Virus record (IMG/VR): IMGVR_UViG_3300020477_000014
Location: 62,001-126,000 of that record
Strand: one strand, 5' to 3'
Length of the DNA: 64,000 nucleotides
Source: a virus
Shown here: positions 45,141 through 52,603 of the stretch, one piece after another
Layout of the letters: every line of letters starts with the position of its first letter
How positions within the stretch are numbered: the stretch's first letter is position 1
Made by a program: the position numbers and the translations under genes
Notes under the pieces: model-generated
What the model saw: the letters and a program-made list of their open reading frames with translations, nothing else
Database searches by the model: none
What the model was told of the DNA's origin: nothing

Positions 45141-45148
45141 GGTGTGAA

Positions 45149-45400
45149 ATGAAAAAGAAGCTAGTTTATGCAAGTGTGACTGCGAAGGAGTGTAAGGGGA
45201 ATATAGACCGCATGATTCGGAAGTTTATGAAGAAAGTTAAGAAAGAAAGAATTATTGAGCAAGTTCGAGATCGACGCTTTCACAAAAAGCCGTCGGTGAA
45301 GAAAAGAGAGAAGCGCATTAGAGCCGAACGCGCGCGTAAACGAGAGGAAGCAAAGCGTCAACGGAGATTGAAAAAACAAATGCGAAACTACAAAAAATAA
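45149..45400 (+). CDS. rpsU: Ribosomal protein bS21-like protein
   Basis: 83 residues, about half Lys/Arg. The order NIDRMIRKFMKKVKK (18-32), EQVRDRRFHKKPSVKKREK (37-55) and an Arg/Lys helix to the end matches bacterial bS21 (an 'ALRRFKR' helix, then 'RR-x-(F/Y)-x-x-KP-(S/T)', then a basic tail). bS21 sits near the Shine-Dalgarno helix of the 30S subunit. Phage-encoded bS21 is known in some marine and large phages and may steer ribosomes to phage mRNA. Here it lies between head genes and the fibre block. An alternative is a DNA-condensing basic protein. An inverted repeat overlaps its last codons. Confidence 0.75.
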   Translation: MKKKLVYASVTAKECKGNIDRMIRKFMKKVKKERIIEQVRDRRFHKKPSVKKREKRIRAERARKREEAKRQRRLKKQMRNYKK

Positions 45401-45420
45401 CTACTTATCTAATAGTTATT
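45396..45420 (+). repeat. AT-rich inverted repeat after the bS21-like gene
   Basis: AATAACTA (45396-45403), 9-nt loop, TAGTTATT (45413-45420): perfect 8-bp arms. It overlaps the stop of the bS21-like gene and the ACTACTTA motif. It could be a weak terminator without a T-run or a protein-binding site. Confidence 0.5.
45400..45407 (+). promoter_or_regulatory. ACTACTTA motif, candidate late promoter
   Basis: Lies 32 nt before the start codon at 45440, at the head of the fibre/decoration block; one base from the ACTATTTA form found elsewhere. Confidence 0.4.
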
Positions 45421-45439
45421 ACATTTTCCGGGTTAATTT

Positions 45440-45793
45440 ATGAGTTCAAACATTTATACAGCAGGGTTAAGAAATGTCGGTAGTTATCAAGTGGCTGGCA
45501 TACCCTATCTTACAGCGTCTTATCTTATTGAGCAAGAAAAGCAATTTACATTTCCGTATGTTACTAAAAACATTTTAGTTCAAAATACAGGCTCTAATGA
45601 GTTGTATTTGTATTTTTCTGGTTCTTCAATAAACAAGTTGATAATTCCTCCGGGAAAAACTATAAATATGGATGTGAAGTGTGTGCTTATTTATGCATCG
45701 GCATCTAGTCAGACAGGCATGCAGATGGCAGCCGAATTGACCACCATAGGCACTAATCACATGTATTCATTAGATGGATTGGAGGGAGTATAG
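45440..45793 (+). CDS. Small virion protein, 'GLRNVGSYQV' family, first copy (117 aa)
   Basis: The N-terminal signature GLRNVGSYQVAGIPYLT, then FPYVTKNILVQN, INMDVKCVLIYAS and the C-terminal MYSLDGL. The next two genes carry the same four landmarks. All-beta composition suggests a small jellyroll or sandwich. It is probably a decoration or fibre-attachment protein given the third family member's LamG insert. Ribosome-binding site is poor (no clear GGAG). Ends with a 1-nt overlap with the next gene. Confidence 0.85.
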   Translation: MSSNIYTAGLRNVGSYQVAGIPYLTASYLIEQEKQFTFPYVTKNILVQNTGSNELYLYFSGSSINKLIIPPGKTINMDVKCVLIYASASSQTGMQMAAELTTIGTNHMYSLDGLEGV

Positions 45794-46161
45794 TGGCTGA
45801 TTTTATTTATAGTGTGGGCATCAACAATGTCGGATCTTATCAAGTGTCTGGGCGCCCATTTTGTGTTACTGGTACGGTGAACAATAGTGGTAGAAGAGTT
45901 GGGTTTCCGCACGTAACCAAACAATTGATAGTCATCAATCGTCATTCGGTTAACCCAATGCAGGTTTATTTTCATGTTGCTTCTCCTGATCCCAGTTGTC
46001 GATATAGCATTAATGCCGGAGAACAACAGACTTTTAATATGAAATGTAAAGAGGTTTTTGTAAGTTCGTCGGCTGCCGTAGACTATACTTTATATGCTTC
46101 TTTGACCGGTATCCCTGCTCAGCGAATGTACGCACTAACTGGATCCGGAATAACGAGTTAA
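45793..46161 (+). CDS. Small virion protein, 'GLRNVGSYQV' family, second copy (122 aa)
   Basis: Starts with GTG at 45793 (GGAGGGAGTATAGTG, with a strong ribosome-binding site); the stop/start overlap with the preceding gene is one base. Landmarks: GINNVGSYQVSGRPFCV, FPHVTKQLIVIN, FNMKCKEVFVSSS and MYALTGSGI. It lacks the long insertion seen in the third copy, so it shows what the uninterrupted fold looks like. Confidence 0.85.
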   Translation: MADFIYSVGINNVGSYQVSGRPFCVTGTVNNSGRRVGFPHVTKQLIVINRHSVNPMQVYFHVASPDPSCRYSINAGEQQTFNMKCKEVFVSSSAAVDYTLYASLTGIPAQRMYALTGSGITS

Positions 46162-46163
46162 GC

Positions 46164-49100
46164 ATGGCCAAAAAGTATACCCCCAGCACTGGTTTGAGAA
46201 ATGTTGGTAGCTATCAAGTGTCCGGCACTCCCTTTATAAAGCGAGCCACACTTGCGTCCGGTGATGAAGTTAAAATTGAGTTTCCTTCGGTGGCGCGTAA
46301 TATAACAGTACAGTTGGATTCGGAGGTTGGTGGTGAAATTGACAACGGATCTTATAAGGTAACCAACAATGATGGCGGTGCGGTCACTCAAGGTCAAGCT
46401 TGGACAACTGACGGAAAAGAGTTCACTGTTTCATTTTGGGCTAAAGTAAATGCAGCCCCCGTGTACTCTACTATAGTTGGGTTTGCGGCATCCCCGTCGG
46501 GGCAAAACGAGGGTCGTTGGAGTTTGCGGGTCCTAGGCGCCAACAACTATAGGATGCGATTCAGAACCGCTGATAATAATTTGGTGACTGATGATTGGAC
46601 ACCTAGCTTTACCTCTACGGATTGGAATTTTTATACGCTTGTTCAAACTAAAAATCAACTTTCTCTTCATATGAACGGAAATACGACTCCGGAGAAAACT
46701 ATAACAGCAAATCCAGGAGAGGTGATAGATACTGGTAATTTAGTTAGATATCTTCAAATAGGGGATCCAAATAATACTAACGAGAGCGCACAAATCAATA
46801 TAATAGATTTGGTCGTTTGGGATCGCGCATTGAAAGATGCGGATATTACTGCTATCTATAATTCTGGCGACGAATACGATTACAAGACTGCCCTCCCTAA
46901 TCGCGATTATCCTTCTTCCAGCTTCTCGTTTGCTGATGGTACAGCATACACAAGAACCATAGCGTCCCGCGATGGACCACCCCCTAGTAGTGTGTCTTAT
47001 CCCGATCAATATACTTATACATCAGGCGATAAGGGCTGGCGCTTTATGGCACCAAAGTCGGATTCCACCGTACAGATTCGTTTGCCGATCGGCTGGAAAC
47101 ATAACGGTGTAACCCTCACCGAATACAAAGACATAAATATTCGCCTTACTGGACAAACAGCCACCCCCCTTGCAGCCCCCACATATGATGATATGTTGGT
47201 GCGCGTTTGGACGGGAGAAGCCGGCGAAAACAGCCCTATCACACCTTTAAGTAGCTCAGTCAATTTTGTCGACGCTATCAACGGATTAGGAACAACTGAT
47301 CAATATAACGTTAATACCAGCACGATGCCGGGAGGGATGACAGAAGGTCTCCCAGGATTTTCAGCATCTGTAAGTCCCAATATTCAAGGCGGCGTTGATA
47401 TGTGGGTTGCCGAAGATCAAGATCAATCACTGGCTCAATATCTGCGCATACGCACCCCTTACACCGATGATCGCGGTGCATTCATGACACCGAATGCTGT
47501 AGCCAACATGCCTTATAGTTCGGACGATGGGTGTTACGAGATTATTGCTAGCGGAAGTGGTGGCTTCAAAGCACAAGCACCGCCATGGCTTACTGACGGT
47601 CGAGAATTCACAGTATCGTTTTGGGCAAAAGTGACGTCGCGTAGCACAACATGGGGAGAGCCCGGAAACGGCAAGCGCTCACTGGTCGGCTTTGCTACCA
47701 ATCTAGTCAATCCGGGCGGTAGTGCAGAAAATACTTGGTATTTTCGTATTTATGGCGCCAACAATCCGGGCGAAAACTATTCTTTTTGTCCCAAGAAAAG
47801 CTACGATCCAGCCACACAGTCAGACACCACCGAATCTGAAACCGGTTTCAGCCTGGCGGGGACCGACTGGTCTAAGTGGCAATTTTACACCATTGTACAA
47901 AAGCGCGATTCGGCGGTGATTTACGTTGATGGCGTGGAGCGAAAGACGTATAATTTGACTGCCGGGCACGTAATTGCCACATCTCAGTATCGCTATTTGA
48001 CCTTTGGAGATCCTAGTAATCCTCAAGATGAGTCCGCCCCAATGCAAGTTCGCAATGCAGTACTCTGGGATCGCCCTCTGAGTACAGATGACATAGCTGC
48101 CATTTTTGCAAAACACAACAATGTCGATTATGAAACACCTCTCCCGGTGAGAACTTCTTATCCATCGTCAAGCTTTGTGTATTCTTACGAAGGGGCATAT
48201 CAGCACACATTTGGAAGCAAGTCAGACGAAAGTGCGTTGTCGATACTTGATCAATATACATATACCGGAGGCAATAAAGGGTTTAATTTAGAGAACTCTC
48301 AAGACGGAAGCAATTTTCAACTTTACCTTCCAGCCGGCTGGAAACAAAATGGCGCCACTTTATCTGAGCCCAAATTTATAACGTTGCAACAAGCCGGCAC
48401 AATTCCCGGCTCGATCCCAGCCGGGATTGACATGGTGGTGAAGTGTGCAACCGGCGATCCAGCCGCAGATGCCATTAACCTTGTTGATGCAATCAATGGG
48501 CTCGGAACAGTGGCTCAATATAAGGTGAGTGCCCCCACGATGCCGGGAGGAATCCAAGAAGGAGTCCCGGGACTGTCTGCTTCCATGAGTCCGAACACCG
48601 AAGGGGGAGTCGATGTGTGGGTGACCTCCGAACAAGATTCAAATTTAGCGCAATATGTGAGAGTGCGCGCACCCACTTCTGCGTCGGTCACTGGGTGGAC
48701 CGGTCTGCCGGCATCGACAGCAGTTCCAGCCGCCGCCGGTGAAATGCCTAAAGGTGTGGCACAATCATGGGAGAATAAAGATGTAGATCATGGTGGTTTT
48801 ATTGCAAAGAACCCCAATGCACCCGAAGCGTGTTTTCCAGGATATAATAGCGCCGGACAACTTCAAGGGATGACTACCTCTCTATCGTTTTGGATGAAAA
48901 TGACAGGCGATCCTTCGACGTCGGGATATACTTATGACGGCGATCCCATGATGTTAGTTTATGGATTTGGATTAGAGGATGGATCTCCGGGGTCTCATTT
49001 CTTTGGCTTTTCAGATTGGGGTACCCCCGGTGGTACCGATGCTGCTGCTAGTTTTAGAATTCAAACTCAATCTTCTTATCGTCTAAACAAGCAATTCACA

Positions 49101-51017
49101 AACATGCCCGATCCTCGCCAATGGCGCCATTATACGATTGTGTATGATCGCCTAAACGTGGTCATTGGCAATAAGATGGCGTTTTATATTGATGGTGTTC
49201 TGCATGATAGTTGGGTTGGTACCTCGCCATACCCAACTCAATATCGAAACGACGTCGCCTGGAATGTCGATTACACCCCTCAGATTGGTTCTCCGTGGGG
49301 AGGCGCCAACGCATCTAATATTGGCGTTTATAAAGATTTTATAATGTGGAACAATCGCGCCCTGAATGCTGATCAGGTTGCAGAATTGTACAATGCTGGC
49401 AATTATAACGAAGATCTCACTACCATATTTCAGACCGGAAGCGCAGGGGATCCTGTCAAGTACGGCTGTTTTTATGATAATGGTACTGATGGAACCTTTT
49501 ATAATGGAGCTAAGGGGTTTGTTGTTACGAGTAGTAATGCGGTAGCCAACACACGTTGGGGAATCCGCATACCCCCGGAGTGGCATGCAGGCTGGGGATT
49601 TAAAGATTATTGGTGGAGATTTTATGCCGATGTTTCTACACAAGCAGATCCGTCGTACAACGCTAATCAAGGTATTAAAGTCCAACTTGGGGCGACCGCC
49701 GAGGAATCAGCAGATAATTTTAGAAAATGCCTTAATAGAACCGTGGACACCAATTATTGTCGGTATTACAATGGAGATCCCACCGTGCCCGGTGGCGCCC
49801 CACAGTACCTCTCTGGCGCCATTAATGATCTTTATCCGCGCGCCGTAGATATACATGTAAGCGCTAGTTTATCTGGTGACGAGGTATACCGACAAGCAAT
49901 TTGTCCTAAGATTAGTTTCAAGCTGGTTTCCATGGTGAACCCAACAGTTGATGAAGATTTTGTTTTTCCTCCCGGCTACTATGAGGCCCTAAATGATCGG
50001 CAGCCTGGCAGTCCGCATGCTTTTTATATGACAGATTGGTTTGGGTGCACACACCCAGACAAAAGAATCTGGTGGTTATCGGATTCTGGTTCTTCCCCAG
50101 GTTCGGATATTCCCCAGGATACCCTTTCTTATCTATATAATCACGCAACAGGCACCGCAGCACAGAGTACGTTTGACGTTAGTGGTCTTGCTGACCATGA
50201 TCATCGTTTCACACACATGACGGGAACCATACGTCATGATGATAGAGGCGGCTTCACTACCGATGTTCCCTACGCTTATCCAGTTGGATTTGAGTCTTGG
50301 GTAAGTTGGAACTGGGACTGGTTCACTGACGACGTTAACGCACAAAAATTGATCTGGTATGATTGCAATCGAAATAGCGGCGATACCACGGGCTCATTAT
50401 ACAATAATTCTACGGACCCTCGGGCTATTACCGGCAGTTGTGCGACTTTTCCTAATGCTTCTGCGAGCATACCGATTTCTGATGATGGCAGATTCTATAT
50501 CGCCACGCCAACAGGATCGGCGCTAGACAAAGAGAAGTGGAACTGGAACTGGACACTAGATAACGTGAACGCACAAAAGTTGATTTGGTATGATTTTGAT
50601 ACCAATGCCAGCCCTAAACCAGATGACACAACCAGCAAATTTTGGAATCGTTCTACGGAGCGTCGAGCCATTCTGAATGGTAATCCTGATTTTCCCAACG
50701 CATCTGCGAGCGTTACAACGCCGGCTTACGGGGAATACGAGGCTAATGTTCCGCCGGGATATCCGACAGGTAGTGAGTCCGGAGGCGGTATTGCCTATAT
50801 GGGATTCAAATCCACAGGATCTTATCCGGGAGTAATCTCCAACAAGCACTATTGGAAGCTTGAGAACAAAAACGACAAATTATCTATGAACATAAAAGCA
50901 AAAGAAATCTATTTATCTGCAACAGATGGAGATTGTACTTATTCGGTACAAGCAGATCTTACTTCTATTTCTACTGAGAGCATGTTCGAGCTAACTGGCT
51001 CAGGAATAGATTCATAA
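46164..51017 (+). CDS. Giant LamG-rich fibre/decoration protein, split 'GLRNVGSYQV' family (1,617 aa)
   Basis: The first 55 residues (GLRNVGSYQVSGTPF, FPSVARNITVQL) and the last about 55 (LSMNIKAKEIYLSATDG, MFELTGSGI) align with the two preceding 120-residue proteins. Between them lie about 1,500 residues: three LamG-like units (about 70-240, 460-650, 880-1080), each followed by a copy of a beta-rich module with (V/I)DAINGL or a related core. Two WNWDW/WNWNW...AQKLIWYD repeats near residues 1375 and 1455 come next. This looks like a receptor- or glycan-binding insert displayed on a conserved anchor. It is 2 nt after the previous gene. Confidence 0.9.
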   Translation: MAKKYTPSTGLRNVGSYQVSGTPFIKRATLASGDEVKIEFPSVARNITVQLDSEVGGEIDNGSYKVTNNDGGAVTQGQAWTTDGKEFTVSFWAKVNAAPVYSTIVGFAASPSGQNEGRWSLRVLGANNYRMRFRTADNNLVTDDWTPSFTSTDWNFYTLVQTKNQLSLHMNGNTTPEKTITANPGEVIDTGNLVRYLQIGDPNNTNESAQINIIDLVVWDRALKDADITAIYNSGDEYDYKTALPNRDYPSSSFSFADGTAYTRTIASRDGPPPSSVSYPDQYTYTSGDKGWRFMAPKSDSTVQIRLPIGWKHNGVTLTEYKDINIRLTGQTATPLAAPTYDDMLVRVWTGEAGENSPITPLSSSVNFVDAINGLGTTDQYNVNTSTMPGGMTEGLPGFSASVSPNIQGGVDMWVAEDQDQSLAQYLRIRTPYTDDRGAFMTPNAVANMPYSSDDGCYEIIASGSGGFKAQAPPWLTDGREFTVSFWAKVTSRSTTWGEPGNGKRSLVGFATNLVNPGGSAENTWYFRIYGANNPGENYSFCPKKSYDPATQSDTTESETGFSLAGTDWSKWQFYTIVQKRDSAVIYVDGVERKTYNLTAGHVIATSQYRYLTFGDPSNPQDESAPMQVRNAVLWDRPLSTDDIAAIFAKHNNVDYETPLPVRTSYPSSSFVYSYEGAYQHTFGSKSDESALSILDQYTYTGGNKGFNLENSQDGSNFQLYLPAGWKQNGATLSEPKFITLQQAGTIPGSIPAGIDMVVKCATGDPAADAINLVDAINGLGTVAQYKVSAPTMPGGIQEGVPGLSASMSPNTEGGVDVWVTSEQDSNLAQYVRVRAPTSASVTGWTGLPASTAVPAAAGEMPKGVAQSWENKDVDHGGFIAKNPNAPEACFPGYNSAGQLQGMTTSLSFWMKMTGDPSTSGYTYDGDPMMLVYGFGLEDGSPGSHFFGFSDWGTPGGTDAAASFRIQTQSSYRLNKQFTNMPDPRQWRHYTIVYDRLNVVIGNKMAFYIDGVLHDSWVGTSPYPTQYRNDVAWNVDYTPQIGSPWGGANASNIGVYKDFIMWNNRALNADQVAELYNAGNYNEDLTTIFQTGSAGDPVKYGCFYDNGTDGTFYNGAKGFVVTSSNAVANTRWGIRIPPEWHAGWGFKDYWWRFYADVSTQADPSYNANQGIKVQLGATAEESADNFRKCLNRTVDTNYCRYYNGDPTVPGGAPQYLSGAINDLYPRAVDIHVSASLSGDEVYRQAICPKISFKLVSMVNPTVDEDFVFPPGYYEALNDRQPGSPHAFYMTDWFGCTHPDKRIWWLSDSGSSPGSDIPQDTLSYLYNHATGTAAQSTFDVSGLADHDHRFTHMTGTIRHDDRGGFTTDVPYAYPVGFESWVSWNWDWFTDDVNAQKLIWYDCNRNSGDTTGSLYNNSTDPRAITGSCATFPNASASIPISDDGRFYIATPTGSALDKEKWNWNWTLDNVNAQKLIWYDFDTNASPKPDDTTSKFWNRSTERRAILNGNPDFPNASASVTTPAYGEYEANVPPGYPTGSESGGGIAYMGFKSTGSYPGVISNKHYWKLENKNDKLSMNIKAKEIYLSATDGDCTYSVQADLTSISTESMFELTGSGIDS
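47005..47460 (+). repeat. Recurrent module, first copy in the 1,617-aa protein
   Basis: Order: DQYTYTSGDKGWRF, LPIGWKHNG, FVDAINGLGTTDQYN, MPGGMTEGLPGFSASVSPN, QYLRIRTP. The second copy at 48250-48690 repeats every landmark. Confidence 0.75.
48250..48690 (+). repeat. Recurrent module, second copy in the 1,617-aa protein
   Basis: Order: DQYTYTGGNKGFNL, LPAGWKQNG, LVDAINGLGTVAQYK, MPGGIQEGVPGLSASMSPN, QYVRVRAP. Clear duplicate of 47005-47460; the preceding LamG unit is also duplicated. Confidence 0.75.
49480..49910 (+). repeat. Recurrent module, divergent third copy in the 1,617-aa protein
   Basis: Order: GAKGFVVTSS, IPPEWHAG, a beta region, ADNFRKCLNRTVDTNYCRYY, then AVDIHVSASLSG. It keeps position relative to its LamG unit and the P-x-x-W plus RYYN landmarks but has lost the AINGL core. 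Confidence 0.5.
50290..50720 (+). repeat. Two WNW...AQKLIWYD coding repeats
   Basis: Residues about 1376-1440 and 1457-1520 share W-x-WNWDW/WNWNW, NAQKLIWYD, (S/N)xSTDPRAI or RSTERRAI and FPNASAS. They are the most similar repeat pair in the protein, suggesting recent duplication. Confidence 0.7.
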
Positions 51018-51030
51018 TGAGGTACATACA

Positions 51031-51705
51031 ATGAGTTTTGGATGGGCATATATAAACTGTAGCGGAAGCGGTGGTGATCACGTTGGTGGACCTCAGAGTT
51101 CGATTCAATTTATTAAACAACCCTACCATTCTACGGGATCTGCGAATTTAGTTTTCTATACTAGTTCTTATGGAGGTTACGGGCCAAACACAATGAGGCT
51201 CAAAGGCACACTGCACGTCAGTGGCACTATTAGCGCTAGCCATTATCACATTGAAAACGTTACCGAGATCGACGCTAGTGGATCTACGTACTTTGGTAAC
51301 ACAAATGACGATGTTCATATTAGGACCGGGAGCCTAGAGGTTGTTAAGGCAGACGGTAGTTATATTCTCCAGTCTTTAACTGCCACTCGCCAAACCAAAA
51401 TCAAGGCATTGCGACTAGGATTAGACATAGTGGATACAGCTATCTATACAGCCTCACAAGATACTTGTATTTTGGGTATTGCACAACCTAATGATGTGTA
51501 TATTCAATTGCTAACAGCTTCGGTAGCCGGTTCTGGATCCGTAGTGGTAATTAAGGATCAGATTGCACCCAACCGCGGCCCTTATTCTATTTATTTGTCA
51601 GCTTCGAGTTCAGATAGGATTGATGGCTCTACTATCTATGAAATGACTGGTTCTATGCTAGCCATTAATTTATATTCAGATGGGCGGAACTGGTACGTAT
51701 TCTAA
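51031..51705 (+). CDS. Fibre-like protein with shared C-terminal domain (224 aa)
   Basis: The beta-rich N-terminal half (NTMRLKGTLHVSGTISASHY) resembles fibre shaft repeats. The C-terminal 60 residues (VVVIKDQ, SDRIDGSTIYEMTGS, INLYSDGRNWYVF) match the end of the next gene (LVIKDEG, SDKIDGQSSVILQSP, IQLFCNGSGSYFIY). This looks like a shared fibre tip or trimerisation module. Ribosome-binding site is AATGAGG. It follows the LamG giant by 13 nt. Confidence 0.85.
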   Translation: MSFGWAYINCSGSGGDHVGGPQSSIQFIKQPYHSTGSANLVFYTSSYGGYGPNTMRLKGTLHVSGTISASHYHIENVTEIDASGSTYFGNTNDDVHIRTGSLEVVKADGSYILQSLTATRQTKIKALRLGLDIVDTAIYTASQDTCILGIAQPNDVYIQLLTASVAGSGSVVVIKDQIAPNRGPYSIYLSASSSDRIDGSTIYEMTGSMLAINLYSDGRNWYVF

Positions 51706-51720
51706 GGGGAGCACACTTTA

Positions 51721-52467
51721 ATGGCATTTAACCAATTATCCGGTACCATTATTGCTCCAGAATACTTTGGACCCTCCCCGGGGAGTGGTCTGAATAATGT
51801 TATTGTGGGAACTGTCTCTGGTACTCTCCAAGGCAATGCCGCAGATATTGAGGGGGTTCCTCGTATTGTGGCGAATGCCACTGAAAACAACCTTTTAACC
51901 GTTGGGGTAGATGCCGATTCGCTTGTGGGGGAACCAACCCTAACTTTCGATGGTGTTCGATTAAACATATCCGGGCAATTGACCGCAAGTTCTGCTATTT
52001 CCGCTTCGGTCTTTTATGGTTCCGCCGCGGGGTTAACGGACTTGCCAGCCGCAAATGGCGGCGGTCCTTCTGGCGCAATTCAATTTATGACTAATGCCGG
52101 ATCCATTAGTGGATCTGGTGGGTTTTTGTTTCAGAATAACAATTTAAAGATAGATGGCGGTGTAATTGGCAGACGAAGAAACATAGCCTCCAATGTACAA
52201 GGTGCCACTGCATCAGTTAGCGATTACATTATTGGAGTGGACACCACAGCTACTTCTACGGGGATAAGACTTCAGCGCGCCATCACACTTGAGAATGGGC
52301 AAATGCTTGTCATTAAAGACGAGGGAGGATCCGCAAATATTAATAATATCACAATTAATGCATCAGGATCTGATAAAATTGATGGTCAAAGTTCGGTCAT
52401 TTTGCAATCACCTTATGCATCAATCCAGTTATTTTGTAATGGGTCAGGATCCTACTTTATTTACTGA
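51721..52467 (+). CDS. Fibre-like protein with shared C-terminal domain (248 aa)
   Basis: An N-terminal FNQLSGTIIAPEYFGP and a middle ASVFYGSAAGLTDLPA, a motif common in phage fibre shafts and also present in the gene at 54132 (AYFGSGVGLTNLQA). The C-terminal domain is shared with the preceding gene. Ends before a 136-nt leader region with two RNA hairpins, so the fibre block may be divided into two transcripts here. Confidence 0.85.
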   Translation: MAFNQLSGTIIAPEYFGPSPGSGLNNVIVGTVSGTLQGNAADIEGVPRIVANATENNLLTVGVDADSLVGEPTLTFDGVRLNISGQLTASSAISASVFYGSAAGLTDLPAANGGGPSGAIQFMTNAGSISGSGGFLFQNNNLKIDGGVIGRRRNIASNVQGATASVSDYIIGVDTTATSTGIRLQRAITLENGQMLVIKDEGGSANINNITINASGSDKIDGQSSVILQSPYASIQLFCNGSGSYFIY

Positions 52468-52515
52468 CGAAAATTAAATTACTTTTCGTTGCACTGCTCT
52501 CTAATTAAAGACGAT

Positions 52516-52568
52516 TGGGTGGAATATCCATCCATTCATCCATGAACGGTTGCGACTGTTCATTGGAT
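52516..52568 (+). promoter_or_regulatory. Two consecutive RNA hairpins in a 136-nt leader
   Basis: Hairpin 1: TGGGTGG (52516-52522), loop AATAT, CCATCCA (52528-52534), 7 bp with one G-U pair. Hairpin 2: ATCCATGAACGGT (52538-52550), loop TGCG, ACTGTTCAT then a bulged T and GGAT (to 52568), 13 bp with one G-U pair. No T-run follows, so a simple terminator is unlikely. The rest of 52468-52603 holds an ACTATATTTA motif and the ribosome-binding site GGAGGG. Confidence 0.6.
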
Positions 52569-52578
52569 AGCTTTAAAA

Positions 52579-52588
52579 ACTATATTTA
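52579..52588 (+). promoter_or_regulatory. ACTATATTTA, variant candidate late promoter motif
   Basis: ACTATTTA with two extra bases, 15 nt before the ATG at 52604; weaker match than the other sites. Confidence 0.3.
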
Positions 52589-52603
52589 TGGAGGGTTTTT
52601 TAT

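Noticed and set aside
49152-49685. Minus-strand open frame of 177 codons
   Set aside because: Antisense to the 1,617-residue protein; no minus-strand gene is supported anywhere in the window and no promoter or ribosome-binding site precedes it.
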